DNA of 64,000 nt from Neorhizobium petrolearium (GCF_017873175.1 NZ_JAGGJW010000011.1:1-64000); one strand, 5' to 3'. Shown: positions 24,482 to 33,754, counted from the first letter of the stretch. Numbers and translations: made by a program. The notes: generated by a model not told the origin, from the sequence alone.

Positions 24482-24488
24482 TACGTCC

Positions 24489-25232
24489 ATGAGCCGGGTG
24501 AGTGGTAGCGCCCTGTCCTGGTTCTTCACCGGCATGCGGGGCATGATTTCCCTGCCGGCATTGATCCTCATGACCTCGATTGTCGGGTTCAGCGCCTTCG
24601 CGCTCGAATCCGGGCTGACCCGCGCCGAGGCGGTTTTCATGTCCTTTGCGATCTGGGCGCTTCCGGCCCAGGTGATCCTGGTCGGCACCATGGCGAGCGG
24701 CGCCAATATCGCTGCTTGCTTCCTGGCGGTGACGCTTTCCTCGATACGCATGACGCCAATGGTCGCCTCAGTCATTCCGGAAATACGGACACGCCGCACG
24801 CCGACCTGGGCACTGTTGATCCTCTCGCATTTCATCGCCATCACATCCTGGGTCTTTGCGATCACCACGCTGCGCAACGTGCCGCGCGAATATAGGGCGA
24901 TCTATTTCGCCGGTTTCGGCGTCACGCTCACGACATGCGGCACGCTGGTCGTGGCGACCTTCTACGGCATCGCATCGAGCTTTCCGCCGGTTGTCGCTGG
25001 CGTGCTCTTCTTCCTGACGCCAGTCTATTTCAACGCGTCGATCTGGGCGAGCGCCCGCCAGCCGGTTGTGAAGCTTGCTTTTGTCATGGGTGTTGTGCTC
25101 GGCCCGCTTCTGGCGCTGGTGACGCCGGAATTCGACGTGCTTTATGCCGGCATCGGCGGCGGCACGATCGCCTATCTCATCGACAGGATCCGCCGGAAGA
25201 AGAAGCGCTGCGGCGCAGGAGGCATGCGATGA
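24489..25232 (+). CDS. azlC: AzlC family branched-chain amino acid exporter subunit
   Basis: The large subunit of the AzlCD exporter family has 247 residues and about six to seven hydrophobic segments, beginning TGMRGMISLPALILMTSIVG and including the family motif SFAIWALPAQVILVGTMASG. AzlCD relatives export branched-chain or other amino acids. The stop overlaps the azlD start (ATGA), showing coupling. The start is not supported by a clear ribosome site, and the inverted repeat lies directly upstream. Confidence 0.88.
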   Translation: MSRVSGSALSWFFTGMRGMISLPALILMTSIVGFSAFALESGLTRAEAVFMSFAIWALPAQVILVGTMASGANIAACFLAVTLSSIRMTPMVASVIPEIRTRRTPTWALLILSHFIAITSWVFAITTLRNVPREYRAIYFAGFGVTLTTCGTLVVATFYGIASSFPPVVAGVLFFLTPVYFNASIWASARQPVVKLAFVMGVVLGPLLALVTPEFDVLYAGIGGGTIAYLIDRIRRKKKRCGAGGMR

Positions 25233-25567
25233 TCGAGGACTATTGGACCTTCATCGTCATCGCGGTCGCCGGATTCCTGGCGACCGACATCTGGCGCTGG
25301 CTGGGTGTCGTGGCAGGCAATCGGCTGAACGAGGAATCCGAGGCGCTTTATTGGGTGAGGGCGGTGGCTACCGCGCTGGTCATGGCCGTCACCGCAAAGC
25401 TGATCGTCTTCCCGAACGGCATGCTCGCCGATACGCCGCTCTGGCTGCGGCTGGGGGCAGCCGGCATCGGTTTTGCCGTCTTCCTGGTGACCGGCCGCAA
25501 GGTCGCGGTCGGTGTCGCCATGCCGATGGGGCTGCTGATTGCCGGCCTCTGGTGGATCGGAGTTTAG
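25229..25567 (+). CDS. azlD: AzlD family transporter subunit
   Basis: The small partner of AzlC has 112 residues with four hydrophobic segments (TFIVIAVAGFLATDIWRWLG, AVATALVMAVTAKLIVFPNG, LRLGAAGIGFAVFLVTG, MPMGLLIAGLWWIGV), the AzlD pattern. The 4-base overlap with azlC implies a 1:1 complex in the inner membrane. Its end overlaps the convergent HIT gene by four bases. Confidence 0.88.
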   Translation: MIEDYWTFIVIAVAGFLATDIWRWLGVVAGNRLNEESEALYWVRAVATALVMAVTAKLIVFPNGMLADTPLWLRLGAAGIGFAVFLVTGRKVAVGVAMPMGLLIAGLWWIGV

Positions 25568-25995
25568 TTTCCCAATATGCCGATGATCTTTTCGGCATTG
25601 GCGGCAAGGACGTTACCATCTTCCATTTGCCCCGAATGAGGCTTGAGCGGCAGCCCTTCGTAGCGCGGGATGACGTGGAAATGCAGGTGATAGACGGTTT
25701 GGCCCGAAGCCGGCTCGTTGAACTGGATGACGGTGATGCCGTCCGCTTCGAAGGCTTCCTTGGCAGCCTTGGCGAGCTTCTGCACGACCGGGATCAGTTT
25801 GGGAAGAACCGCCGGATCGGCATCCAGAATGTTTCGGGACGGCACCTTGGGAATGACGAGAAGGTGGCCGGGGGATTGCGGCATCACATCCATGAAGGCG
25901 AGCGTATCGTCATCCTCGTAAATCCGGTGGCAGGGAATTTCGCCGCGCAGGATTTTACCGAAGATGTTGTTGGGATCGTAAGCCTGGCCGCTCAT
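25564..25995 (-). CDS. HIT family nucleotide-binding protein
   Basis: The 143-residue protein has the histidine triad YHLHFHVIPRYEGL near residues 101-114, and the N-terminal segment IFGKILRGEIPCHRIYEDDD is typical of HinT/FHIT-like hydrolases, which cleave adenosine 5'-phosphoramidate-type nucleotides. It is the last gene of a minus-strand group (RidA, GDPD, FemAB-like, HIT), 27 bases after the FemAB-like gene. Confidence 0.9.
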   Translation of the reverse strand: MSGQAYDPNNIFGKILRGEIPCHRIYEDDDTLAFMDVMPQSPGHLLVIPKVPSRNILDADPAVLPKLIPVVQKLAKAAKEAFEADGITVIQFNEPASGQTVYHLHFHVIPRYEGLPLKPHSGQMEDGNVLAANAEKIIGILGN

Positions 25996-26022
25996 CGTTA
26001 TGTCCTCTCCTTGAATTTCTGA

Positions 26023-27216
26023 TCAGTCTTCCTGCTGGCGCTCGCCCTTGCGGAAGGGCGCATGCTCGGAAAGATATTCGTTCATATATTCCACTTCTTC
26101 CCGTTCGCGCTCCAGATAATCGGCGACCGCGCGGCGTAGCCCCGGATGGGCGATATAGTGCATGGAATGGGTGGTGACAGGCAGATAGCCGCGCGCCAGC
26201 TTGTGCTCCCCTTGCGCACCCGCTTCGACGCGCTTGAGCCCCTTGGCGAGTGCGAAGTCGATCGCCTGATGGTAGCAGACCTCGAAATGCAGGAAGGGAT
26301 GGTCCTCGATACAGCCCCAGTGTCGGCCGAAGAGCGTATCTCCGCCGATGAAATTGATGGCTCCGGCGATGTATTTTCCCCCGCGCTTCGCCATGACCAG
26401 CAGGATGTCTTCCGCCATGCGCTCGCCGACCAGCGAATAGAATGTGCGGGTAAGGTAAGGGCGGCCCCATTTGCGGCTGCCGGTATCCATGTAGAAATCG
26501 AAGAACTGGTCCCAGACATCCTCCGTGAGATCGCTTCCGGTCAGCCAGTCAATGGTGATGCCGTTTTCGACCGCGGCACGCCGCTCCTTCTTCAAAGCCT
26601 TGCGCTTGCGCGAGGCCAGCGTTTCCAGGAACGCGTCGTGGTTTGGATAGCCGTCATTGATGAAGTGGAACTGTTTGTCGGTGCGGTGCAGGTAATCGGT
26701 CTCTTCGAAGGCGGCGAGCTGGTCTTCGGCGATGAAAGTCACATGCGCGGAAGAGATCCCGAGCTGGCGCGTCACCTCCTGGAGACCTGCGGCCAGCGCC
26801 AGCTCCGTAGAAGCCTTGTCGTAGCCGGAAGCGGCAAGGAGGCGCGGCCCGGCCGCGGGGGTGAACGGCACGGAACATTGCAGCTTTGGATAATAACGTC
26901 CGCCGGCGCGGTCGAAGGCGTCGGCCCAGCCGTGATCGAAGACATATTCGCCCTGGCTGTGGCTCTTGAGATAGCCCGGAACCGCGCCGATCAACGTGCC
27001 TTGATCGTTCTCCAACAGGAGATGGTGCCCGAGCCAGCCGGTCTTGGCAGTAGCCGAGCCGGATTCCTCCAGTGACGAGAGGAAGGCATGGGAAAGGAAG
27101 GGATTGTAAGGCGCCTCGGTGGATGAAACCCTGGAGGTGCCCGAAAGGCGCGACCAGCTTGTCTGGCTGATCGCGCAGAAGGATTTTTCGATGCGGATCG
27201 TGAGTTTGCCGGTCAT
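26023..27216 (-). CDS. FemAB-like GNAT-superfamily protein (DUF482 type)
   Basis: The 397-residue protein follows the peptidogalycan biosynthesis/recognition (FemAB_like) family: NPFLSHAFLSSLEESGS, YVFDHGWADAFDRAGGRYYP, RKALKKERRAAVENG, and FGRHWGCIEDHPFLHFEVCY. It probably transfers an acyl or aminoacyl group, but the substrate is unknown. It sits seven bases after the GDPD gene and runs into the HIT gene, a common rhizobial set. Confidence 0.82.
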   Translation of the reverse strand: MTGKLTIRIEKSFCAISQTSWSRLSGTSRVSSTEAPYNPFLSHAFLSSLEESGSATAKTGWLGHHLLLENDQGTLIGAVPGYLKSHSQGEYVFDHGWADAFDRAGGRYYPKLQCSVPFTPAAGPRLLAASGYDKASTELALAAGLQEVTRQLGISSAHVTFIAEDQLAAFEETDYLHRTDKQFHFINDGYPNHDAFLETLASRKRKALKKERRAAVENGITIDWLTGSDLTEDVWDQFFDFYMDTGSRKWGRPYLTRTFYSLVGERMAEDILLVMAKRGGKYIAGAINFIGGDTLFGRHWGCIEDHPFLHFEVCYHQAIDFALAKGLKRVEAGAQGEHKLARGYLPVTTHSMHYIAHPGLRRAVADYLEREREEVEYMNEYLSEHAPFRKGERQQED

Positions 27217-27223
27217 GCTCTCT

Positions 27224-27961
27224 TTACTGGGAGGGGGAGGAGGCCTCCCGTGGATCGAAACCTTCGAAGGTCATCTGGTCCGCATATTTATAGGTATGTT
27301 CGACACCGTTTGCATCCCTCACCGTCCAGGTAATGACCGGAATTCCGGCCGCTCTCTGAGCTGTGATGAAACTGTTCGGCAGGTGGGGGTAGTGATAGGA
27401 GATGAAATCGAGGCCAAGTTGCATGGCCTCGTCATGCCGGAAGAATTCCTCCGGCTTGTCGCCCATGGCGGTGAGGCCGAGCGGGTAGGGGGAGCCCGTC
27501 CTCTTCAGGTCTCGCAGAATGTGGTGGTCGAAGCTCATCAGCGCCACCTGACCCCGATAGCCTTCGAGCACTTCGAGCACCGTCTCGGCAAAGCCGTCGT
27601 CCTCGCCTTCGCCTGTTCGCCCCTTGATCTCGATGACGAGCGGTACCTTGCCGGCGACAAGAGCGAGCATCTGCTTCAGCGTCGGCACCTTGTCCTTCGT
27701 ACCTCCGACGGCAAGCAGCCCGAGTTCGGCCGCGGTCTTTTCGCGCACGTCGCCCTTGATGCCGCAGAGCCTTTCGAGGTCATGGTCGTGGAAGATCACC
27801 GGCACGCTGTCGGCGGCGAGCTGCACGTCGCATTCGATCGCAAAACCGGCCTCCACGGCGCGGGCGAAGGCGGAGAGCGTGTTCTCCCACACCTGATGGT
27901 TCATGTCGTGATAGCCGCGATGGGCGACGGGAAGATCCTTGATCCAGGCAGCAGAGGTCAT
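27224..27961 (-). CDS. Glycerophosphodiester phosphodiesterase
   Basis: It hydrolyses glycerophosphodiesters to glycerol 3-phosphate and an alcohol. GDPD motifs are present: VAHRGYHD (general base His), ENTLSAFARAVEAGFAIECD, VIFHDHDLERLCG, and VIEIKG. The protein has 245 residues and no signal peptide, so it is likely cytoplasmic. The start at 27961 overlaps the RidA stop (ATGA), which fixes it. The fuller upstream frame belongs to RidA in another frame. Confidence 0.9.
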   Translation of the reverse strand: MTSAAWIKDLPVAHRGYHDMNHQVWENTLSAFARAVEAGFAIECDVQLAADSVPVIFHDHDLERLCGIKGDVREKTAAELGLLAVGGTKDKVPTLKQMLALVAGKVPLVIEIKGRTGEGEDDGFAETVLEVLEGYRGQVALMSFDHHILRDLKRTGSPYPLGLTAMGDKPEEFFRHDEAMQLGLDFISYHYPHLPNSFITAQRAAGIPVITWTVRDANGVEHTYKYADQMTFEGFDPREASSPSQ

Positions 27962-28428
27962 GCTTCGATCTCGATGATGGCGTCGACTTCGACGGCGGCG
28001 TTGAGCGGAAGGGCAGCCATGCCGACGGCGGCGCGCGCATGCTTGCCGGCATCTCCGAGTACATTGGCAAGGAGGTTGGATGCTCCGTTCATGACGATGT
28101 GCTGCTCGGTGAAATCCGGCGCGGAGGCGATGAAGCCGTTGAGCTTCAGCACGCGGCGAATCCTGCCGAGATCCCCGCCGAGCGCGGCTTTCGCCTGGGC
28201 GAGAATGTTGATGGCGCAAAGCTCGGCGGCGCGCTGAGCGGCAGGCACATCCACGTCGCGCCCGACCAATCCGGTCACGGCAACCTTGCCCCCTTCGATG
28301 GGCAATTGGCCGGAAAGATAGAGCGTATTGCCGCTGATCGTATAGGGCACGTAATTGGCGGCGGGGGCTGCCGCAACGGGGAGGATGATCCCCAGCTCCT
28401 TCAATCTGCCGTCAATGGCTTCGGTCAT
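27958..28428 (-). CDS. RidA family protein
   Basis: The family removes reactive imines or enamines made by PLP enzymes. The pattern VPYTISGNTLYLSGQLPIEG, LGRIRRVLKLNGFIASAPDF and the end LPLNAAVEVDAIIEIEA matches the RidA/YjgF group of about 155 residues. The catalytic Arg of classic RidA is in a different context here, so this may be a subgroup with another role. GGGAG seven bases upstream supports the start at 28428. It leads the minus-strand four-gene unit. Confidence 0.88.
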   Translation of the reverse strand: MTEAIDGRLKELGIILPVAAAPAANYVPYTISGNTLYLSGQLPIEGGKVAVTGLVGRDVDVPAAQRAAELCAINILAQAKAALGGDLGRIRRVLKLNGFIASAPDFTEQHIVMNGASNLLANVLGDAGKHARAAVGMAALPLNAAVEVDAIIEIEA

Positions 28429-28537
28429 TTTCAACTCCCGTTTGTTGTAAATTCTTCAAAAATCCTGCATCAAAGCCATAGCTTGGCCGGATGGCGTTCT
28501 TATAACACCCCGGACTGAGTCCAACAGGAGAATGTGC

Positions 28538-29371
28538 ATGCTGCGAATGAGCCTCGGTGTGATCCTTGCCGGCGGTGCGAGCCTCATGGCAGCCACCTCC
28601 GCGGATGCAAATACCGACAGCGCCGCCCTGGCGCTTGTGCCGCATCGGGCCATTTACGATCTGAAGCTGAAGGATGCGTCCGAACGTTCCGGCATCGAAG
28701 GCATGTTCGGCCGCATGGTCTATGAGTTCACCGGTTCCGCCTGCACCGGCTTCTCCACGAATTTCCGGCTGGTCACCAGAATCGACACCGGCGAGGAAAC
28801 GCGCCTCAGCGACCAGCAGACCACGACCTTCGAGGACATGTCCGCTCGACAGTTCCATTTCGAAACCAAATCCTTCACCGATGAGCAGCTCGACCGGCAG
28901 GTGAGTGGCGATGCGAGCGTTGCGGAAAAAGGCGTCAAGGTTGAGATCACCCAGCCGGACGGGCGCGAGATCGACCTGCCCGCCAGCGATTTCCCGACCG
29001 GCCATATGCTGGACGTCATCCGGAATGCCAAGCAAGGCAAGCATTTCTTCGAGGCACGGGTATTCGACGGTTCGGAAAACGGCGATCAGGCGCTGTTGAC
29101 GACGACCGTGATCGGCAAGCCGCAAACCCCGCAAAAGGATGACGCCGATGCCGACAAGGCCGGCGAATTTTCCAAGACACCCTTCTGGCCGGTGACGATC
29201 GCCTATTTCAACGAGGCCACGCAGGGCGATCCCATGCCGGTCTACAACATGTCGTTCAAGCTCTACGAGAACGGCATCACCCGCGACCTCACCCTGGATT
29301 ATGGCGACTTTGTACTCTCGGGAAGCTTGGTGAAGCTGGAAATGCTCGGTAAAACGGATTGCAAACCGTAA
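28538..29371 (+). CDS. eipB: Cell-envelope integrity protein EipB (DUF1849)
   Basis: The 277-residue periplasmic protein has a signal peptide (MLRMSLGVILAGGASLMAAT, cleavage near ADA-NT) and the DUF1849 pattern LVPHRAIYDLKLKDASERSG, YEFTGSACTGFSTNFR, RQFHFETKSF, PFWPVTIAYFNEATQGD. Two cysteines (SACTGF and the near-terminal TDCKP) match the conserved disulfide of EipB, a spiral beta protein needed for envelope integrity in Brucella. The ATG at 28538 is eight bases from AGGAG. The one at 28532 is too close. Confidence 0.88.
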   Translation: MLRMSLGVILAGGASLMAATSADANTDSAALALVPHRAIYDLKLKDASERSGIEGMFGRMVYEFTGSACTGFSTNFRLVTRIDTGEETRLSDQQTTTFEDMSARQFHFETKSFTDEQLDRQVSGDASVAEKGVKVEITQPDGREIDLPASDFPTGHMLDVIRNAKQGKHFFEARVFDGSENGDQALLTTTVIGKPQTPQKDDADADKAGEFSKTPFWPVTIAYFNEATQGDPMPVYNMSFKLYENGITRDLTLDYGDFVLSGSLVKLEMLGKTDCKP

Positions 29372-29474
29372 TGTCTTGCTGCAGCGATTTGCGTGTTCCC
29401 AGGTGAAATTCGATCGTGGCCCCTGTATCATACGCAAACGGTTGGATGATCCTGATCGGTATGGGGGACAGGCT

Positions 29475-30194
29475 TTGGTAACTGTGCGCAAATTGGTCGT
29501 TTTGGTGGGTATCTTGTTGCTGCTGACTGCGGTGGGGGGGCTCTTGGCGAGCCCGGCGCAGGCCCAGGATTGTCGGACAAGTCCTTTCGCCGGTGTGGAC
29601 TGGCATGGATGCGGCAAGAAGAACCTCATGTTGGACGGCAGCGATTTCGTCCAGGCAAATCTTGTCGATGTCGATTTCAGCTATACGGACCTGCGCAACT
29701 CCAATTTCGTTTCCGCCGATCTTACCAAGGCGACGCTCGTTCGGGCAGCCCTCGCCGGTGCGCGTGCCGACAGGGCGAATTTTCAAAGAGTGGAGGCCTA
29801 TCGGGCGGGATTTCAGGACGTCCGTGCAAATGACGCATCCTTTATGGCTGCCGAATTGCAACGCGCCGATTTTTCCCGGGCTGAGCTGGAAAATGCCAAT
29901 TTCCAGAAAGCCGATCTGAGTCGGGCCATTTTTGACAAGACCGTGATCACCGGTGCGAATTTTTCCTATTCCAATCTGTCGCGTGCCGATCTGACAACAG
30001 CCGTTTTCGAGGGGGCGATCAATTTCGAGGACGCCTTCTTTTTTCTGACGCGGATAGAGGGCGTGGATCTTTCGGCGGCGATCGGCCTCGATCAGCATCA
30101 GGTGGACATAGCCTGCGGCAATGCCGCTACCAAACTTCCTGCCGGTTTGGTAATGCCCAAGAGATGGCCTTGCGCCGAGGCCGAGAAGGACTGA
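29475..30194 (+). CDS. Exported pentapeptide-repeat protein
   Basis: The TTG at 29475 has GGGGGA six bases upstream and starts a signal peptide rich in Leu/Val (KLVVLVGILLLLTAVGGLLA, cleavage near AQA-QD). The mature protein holds many A(N/D)LXX-type pentapeptide repeats, for example GSDFVQANLVDVDFSYTDLR and NANFQKADLSRAIFDKTVIT, forming a right-handed beta-helix of about 30 repeats, with cysteines at both ends. Periplasmic members have no general function. GTG 29484 is an alternative start. Confidence 0.82.
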   Translation: MVTVRKLVVLVGILLLLTAVGGLLASPAQAQDCRTSPFAGVDWHGCGKKNLMLDGSDFVQANLVDVDFSYTDLRNSNFVSADLTKATLVRAALAGARADRANFQRVEAYRAGFQDVRANDASFMAAELQRADFSRAELENANFQKADLSRAIFDKTVITGANFSYSNLSRADLTTAVFEGAINFEDAFFFLTRIEGVDLSAAIGLDQHQVDIACGNAATKLPAGLVMPKRWPCAEAEKD

Positions 30195-30407
30195 AGCGCG
30201 CAAAGGCGCCGCCTCACGGCGTTCCGCAAGGTTCAAGCTTTTTTCGCCATACCCTTGCATTTCCGGCAAATCGAATGTATGGCCAGCCGCATTCCACACG
30301 TAGGGCATGGGATCGTCCGGGAGAAATCCGGGCTTTTCCGCCGGTGGCATTCCCGAAGGGTTTGCTGATCGCCTTGCGGAGGTTCAACCGGAAAAGGAGA
30401 AAAAGGC

Positions 30408-31175
30408 ATGGCATTGCCTGATTTCAGCATGCGCCAGCTTCTGGAAGCTGGTGTTCACTTCGGCCACCAGACCCACCGCTGGAACCCGAAGATGAAGCCG
30501 TACATCTTCGGCGATCGTAACAACATCCACATCATCGACCTCGCACAGACCGTGCCGATGCTGTCGCGCGCCCTGCAGGTCATCAGCGATACCGTCGCCC
30601 GTGGCGGCCGCGTTCTTTTTGTAGGCACCAAGCGCCAGGCTTCGGAACTGATCGCCGACAGCGCCAAGCGTTCGGCCCAGTATTACGTCAACTCCCGCTG
30701 GCTCGGCGGCATGATGACGAACTGGAAGACGATCTCGAACTCGATCCAGCGTCTGCGCAAGCTCGACGAGATCCTGTCTTCGGAAGCATCGGGCTTCACC
30801 AAGAAGGAGCGCCTGAACCTCGAGCGCGAGCGCGAGAAGCTTGAAAAGGCTCTCGGCGGTATCCGCGACATGGGTGGCACGCCGGACCTGATGTTCATCA
30901 TCGATACCAACAAGGAAAAGATCGCCATCGACGAAGCGAAGCGCCTGGGCATTCCGGTCGTCGCCATCATCGATTCGAACTGCGATCCGGACCTCATCGA
31001 TTACCCGATCCCGGGCAATGACGATGCCTCGCGCGCCATCGCTCTTTATTGCGACCTGATTGCCCGTGCTGCCATCGACGGTATTGCCCGTCAGCAGGGC
31101 GCTTCGGGCCGCGATATCGGCGCTTCCGCCGAAGCCCCGATCGAGCCGGCGCTGGAAGGCGAAGCCGAAGCTTGA
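30408..31175 (+). CDS. rpsB: 30S ribosomal protein S2
   Basis: This is a small-subunit protein needed for S1 binding. The sequence is classic: PDFSMRQLLEAGVHFGHQTH, RWNPKMKPYIFGDRNNIHII, YYVNSRWLGGMMTNWKTISN and DLMFIIDTNKEKIAIDEAKR. It has 255 residues with a C-terminal Ala/Glu-rich extension common in Rhizobiales. AAAAGGAG lies before the ATG. A stem-loop separates it from tsf. Confidence 0.98.
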   Translation: MALPDFSMRQLLEAGVHFGHQTHRWNPKMKPYIFGDRNNIHIIDLAQTVPMLSRALQVISDTVARGGRVLFVGTKRQASELIADSAKRSAQYYVNSRWLGGMMTNWKTISNSIQRLRKLDEILSSEASGFTKKERLNLEREREKLEKALGGIRDMGGTPDLMFIIDTNKEKIAIDEAKRLGIPVVAIIDSNCDPDLIDYPIPGNDDASRAIALYCDLIARAAIDGIARQQGASGRDIGASAEAPIEPALEGEAEA

Positions 31176-31185
31176 TTTCTCATGG

Positions 31186-31211
31186 AGAGGCGGCGATCAA
31201 GCCGCCTCTTT
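31186..31211 (+). terminator. Stem-loop between rpsB and tsf
   Basis: A perfect 9-bp stem AGAGGCGGC/GCCGCCTCT with loop GATCAA is followed by TTT then C. It is placed to act as a partial terminator, giving more rpsB than tsf transcript. Confidence 0.75.
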
Positions 31212-31343
31212 CCCCCGTCTCGGAACCGAAACCGGGCGGTGTGGATCGAAACATCACGCTGTCATACTCCGGGTATAATCGTCCCGAAATCCATGCGCCC
31301 GCCAAACCGGCTGGGCGCTAAATGAATCGACAAGAGGTAAACA

Positions 31344-32270
31344 ATGGCCGAAATCACAGCCGCAATGGTCAAGGAACTGCGCGAAAAGACCGGCGCAGGC
31401 ATGATGGACTGCAAGAAGGCGCTTGCTGAAACCAATGGCGACATGGAAGCAGCGATCGACTGGCTGCGCGCCAAGGGCATTGCCAAGGCCGACAAAAAGT
31501 CCGGCCGCACTGCAGCCGAAGGCTTGATCGGCATCGCCAGCGCCGGCACCAAGGCCGTGGCCGTCGAGATCAATTCCGAAACCGACTTCGTCGCCCGCAA
31601 CGACGCCTTCCAGGGCCTCGTCCGAGGCGTTGCCGAAGTGGCGCTTTCGACCGACGGTTCCGTCGACGCAATCGGTGCTGCGACCTATCCGGCGTCCGGC
31701 AAGTCCGTTGCCGACACGATCAAGGACGCGGTTGCGACGATCGGCGAAAACATGAATCTTCGCCGCGCCGCGCTGCTCTCCGTCGAGGATGGCGTCGTTG
31801 CGACCTACATCCACAACGCGGTTGCCGACAGTCTCGGCAAGCTCGGCGTTCTCGTCGCGCTGAAGTCGACCGGGAACAAGGACGCGCTCGCCGCCATCGG
31901 CAAGCAGGTCGCGATGCACATCGCTGCAACCGCGCCGCTGGCCATCCGCGCCGAGGAAGTCGATCCGGCCGTTGCCGAGCGTGAGCGCAACGTCTTCATC
32001 GAGCAGTCCCGTGCTTCCGGCAAGCCGGACAACATCATCGAGAAGATGGTCGAAGGCCGCATGCGCAAGTTCTTCGAGGAAGTAGCGCTTCTTTCGCAGG
32101 CTTTCGTCATCAATCCGGACCTGACCGTCGGCGCTGCCATCAAGGCTGCCGAGAAGGACGTCGGCGCCCCGATCGAAGTGACCGGCATGGCACGCTTGCT
32201 GCTCGGCGAAGGCGTCGAGAAGGAAGAAACGGATTTCGCGGCAGAAGTCGCCGCAGCCGCCAAGGGCTGA
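31344..32270 (+). CDS. tsf: Elongation factor Ts
   Basis: EF-Ts regenerates EF-Tu-GTP. The N-terminal UBA-type domain shows MAEITAAMVKELREKTGAGM and MDCKKALAETNGDMEAAIDW. The core has the EF-Tu contact motif NSETDFVARNDAF, followed by the dimerisation region and the C-terminal helices (FFEEVALLSQAFVINPDLTV). 308 residues is the normal length. A good AAGAGG site stands upstream. Confidence 0.98.
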   Translation: MAEITAAMVKELREKTGAGMMDCKKALAETNGDMEAAIDWLRAKGIAKADKKSGRTAAEGLIGIASAGTKAVAVEINSETDFVARNDAFQGLVRGVAEVALSTDGSVDAIGAATYPASGKSVADTIKDAVATIGENMNLRRAALLSVEDGVVATYIHNAVADSLGKLGVLVALKSTGNKDALAAIGKQVAMHIAATAPLAIRAEEVDPAVAERERNVFIEQSRASGKPDNIIEKMVEGRMRKFFEEVALLSQAFVINPDLTVGAAIKAAEKDVGAPIEVTGMARLLLGEGVEKEETDFAAEVAAAAKG

Positions 32271-32300
32271 TAAAGCGCATTAGCAAAAGCCGACAAAACC

Positions 32301-32332
32301 GAAGGGCACCGGGTGACAAGCCGGTGCCCTTC
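32301..32332 (+). terminator. Stem-loop between tsf and pyrH
   Basis: GAAGGGCACCGG pairs perfectly with CCGGTGCCCTTC over an 8-base loop. The following bases (GTGTATCC) are not T-rich, so it is more likely an attenuator or processing site than a full terminator. Confidence 0.6.
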
Positions 32333-32386
32333 GTGTATCCGCAAGCCGTTTCCCTCCGCAGGCAGTCTCGATTCCAAGGAGCCCCC

Positions 32387-33109
32387 ATGTCGCCTCAGCC
32401 CCTCTACAAGCGTGTCTTGCTCAAGGCCTCCGGAGAAGCCCTGATGGGCAGCCAGGGCTTCGGGATCGATGTCAATGTTGCAGACAGGATCGCCTCCGAT
32501 ATCGCAGAAGCCCGCGCCATGGGTGTCGAGGTCGGTGTGGTGGTCGGCGGCGGCAACATTTTTCGCGGTGTGGCGGTCGCATCCAAAGGCGGTGACCGGG
32601 TGACCGGCGACCACATGGGCATGCTCGGCACGGTTATCAACGCGCTTGCACTTGCCACCTCGCTTCGCAAGCTGAATGTCGACACTGTGGTACTTTCGGC
32701 GATCTCGATGCCGGAAATCTGCGAGAGCTTCACCCAGCTCCGCACGCTGCATCATCTGGGGCAGGGCAGGGTGGTGATCTTCGCCGGCGGCACGGGCAAC
32801 CCCTTCTTCACGACCGATTCGGCTGCCGCGCTGCGCGCCGCCGAGATCGGTGCCGAGGCGATCTTCAAGGGCACTCAGGTGGACGGTATCTATTCGGCCG
32901 ACCCGAAGAAGGATCCGGCCGCGACCCGTTTCGAGACGCTGACGCATGGCGAAGTGCTCGAGAAGGGGCTGGCTGTAATGGATGTGGCGGCGGTAGCTCT
33001 TGCTCGCGAGAATGCGATACCGATCATCGTGTTCTCGATTCATGAAAAGGGTGGCTTCGCACAAATCTTGACCGGCGGCGGCCGCAAGACCATCGTAGCG
33101 GACAACTGA
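32387..33109 (+). CDS. pyrH: UMP kinase
   Basis: It phosphorylates UMP to UDP using ATP and is hexameric and cytoplasmic. The amino-acid-kinase fold motifs are KRVLLKASGEALMGSQGFGI, GVEVGVVVGGGNIFRGVAVA, GRVVIFAGGTGNPFFTTDSA and ADGIYSADPK-like VDGIYSADPKKDP. The protein has 240 residues from the ATG at 32387, which has AAGGAG seven bases upstream. Confidence 0.97.
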   Translation: MSPQPLYKRVLLKASGEALMGSQGFGIDVNVADRIASDIAEARAMGVEVGVVVGGGNIFRGVAVASKGGDRVTGDHMGMLGTVINALALATSLRKLNVDTVVLSAISMPEICESFTQLRTLHHLGQGRVVIFAGGTGNPFFTTDSAAALRAAEIGAEAIFKGTQVDGIYSADPKKDPAATRFETLTHGEVLEKGLAVMDVAAVALARENAIPIIVFSIHEKGGFAQILTGGGRKTIVADN

Positions 33110-33157
33110 GCCGCAGGTTTTCAGGGCCGCCCAAATAACAATAAGGAAGTAGATGTG

Positions 33158-33718
33158 ATGAGTGGAGCAATCGATCTCAACGATATTAAGCGCCGCATGG
33201 ATGGCGCAATTAGCGCTTTCAAGGGCGATATCGCGTCGCTCAGGACCGGCCGGGCTTCGGCCAATATTCTCGATCCGGTGACGGTCGAGGCCTACGGTTC
33301 GCGTATGCCGCTGAACCAGGTGGCCAACATCACCGTGCCGGAATCGCGCATGCTCTCCGTCTCTGTCTGGGACAAGTCGATGGTGGGTGCGGTGGATCGC
33401 GCGATCCGCGAATCGCATCTTGGCCTCAATCCGATTGTTGACGGCCAGAATCTGCGCATCCCGCTTCCCGAACTCAATGAAGAGCGCCGCAAGTCGCTGG
33501 TCAAGGTTGCTCATGATTATGCGGAAAAGGCCAAGGTTGCGATCCGTCATGTGCGACGCGATGGTATGGACGGCCTGAAAAAAGCCGAAAAGGACGGCGT
33601 AATCGGCCAGGACGACAGCCGCGCGCAATCGGAAAAAGTGCAGAAGATGACGGATGATACGATTTCCGAAGTCGACCGCTTGCTTGCGGACAAAGAAAAG
33701 GAAATCATGCAGGTCTAA
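33158..33718 (+). CDS. frr: Ribosome recycling factor
   Basis: RRF splits post-termination ribosomes with EF-G. The 186-residue length is exactly typical. Conserved parts are SLRTGRASANILDPVTVEAY, GSRMPLNQVANITVPESRML, and RHVRRDGMDGLKKAEKDGVI. Of the GTG at 33155 and ATG at 33158 the ATG is chosen, eight bases after AAGGAAG. Confidence 0.97.
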   Translation: MSGAIDLNDIKRRMDGAISAFKGDIASLRTGRASANILDPVTVEAYGSRMPLNQVANITVPESRMLSVSVWDKSMVGAVDRAIRESHLGLNPIVDGQNLRIPLPELNEERRKSLVKVAHDYAEKAKVAIRHVRRDGMDGLKKAEKDGVIGQDDSRAQSEKVQKMTDDTISEVDRLLADKEKEIMQV

Positions 33719-33754
33719 GGCTTGACCTTGGCCGCCAAAGGAACCGCATAGAAT

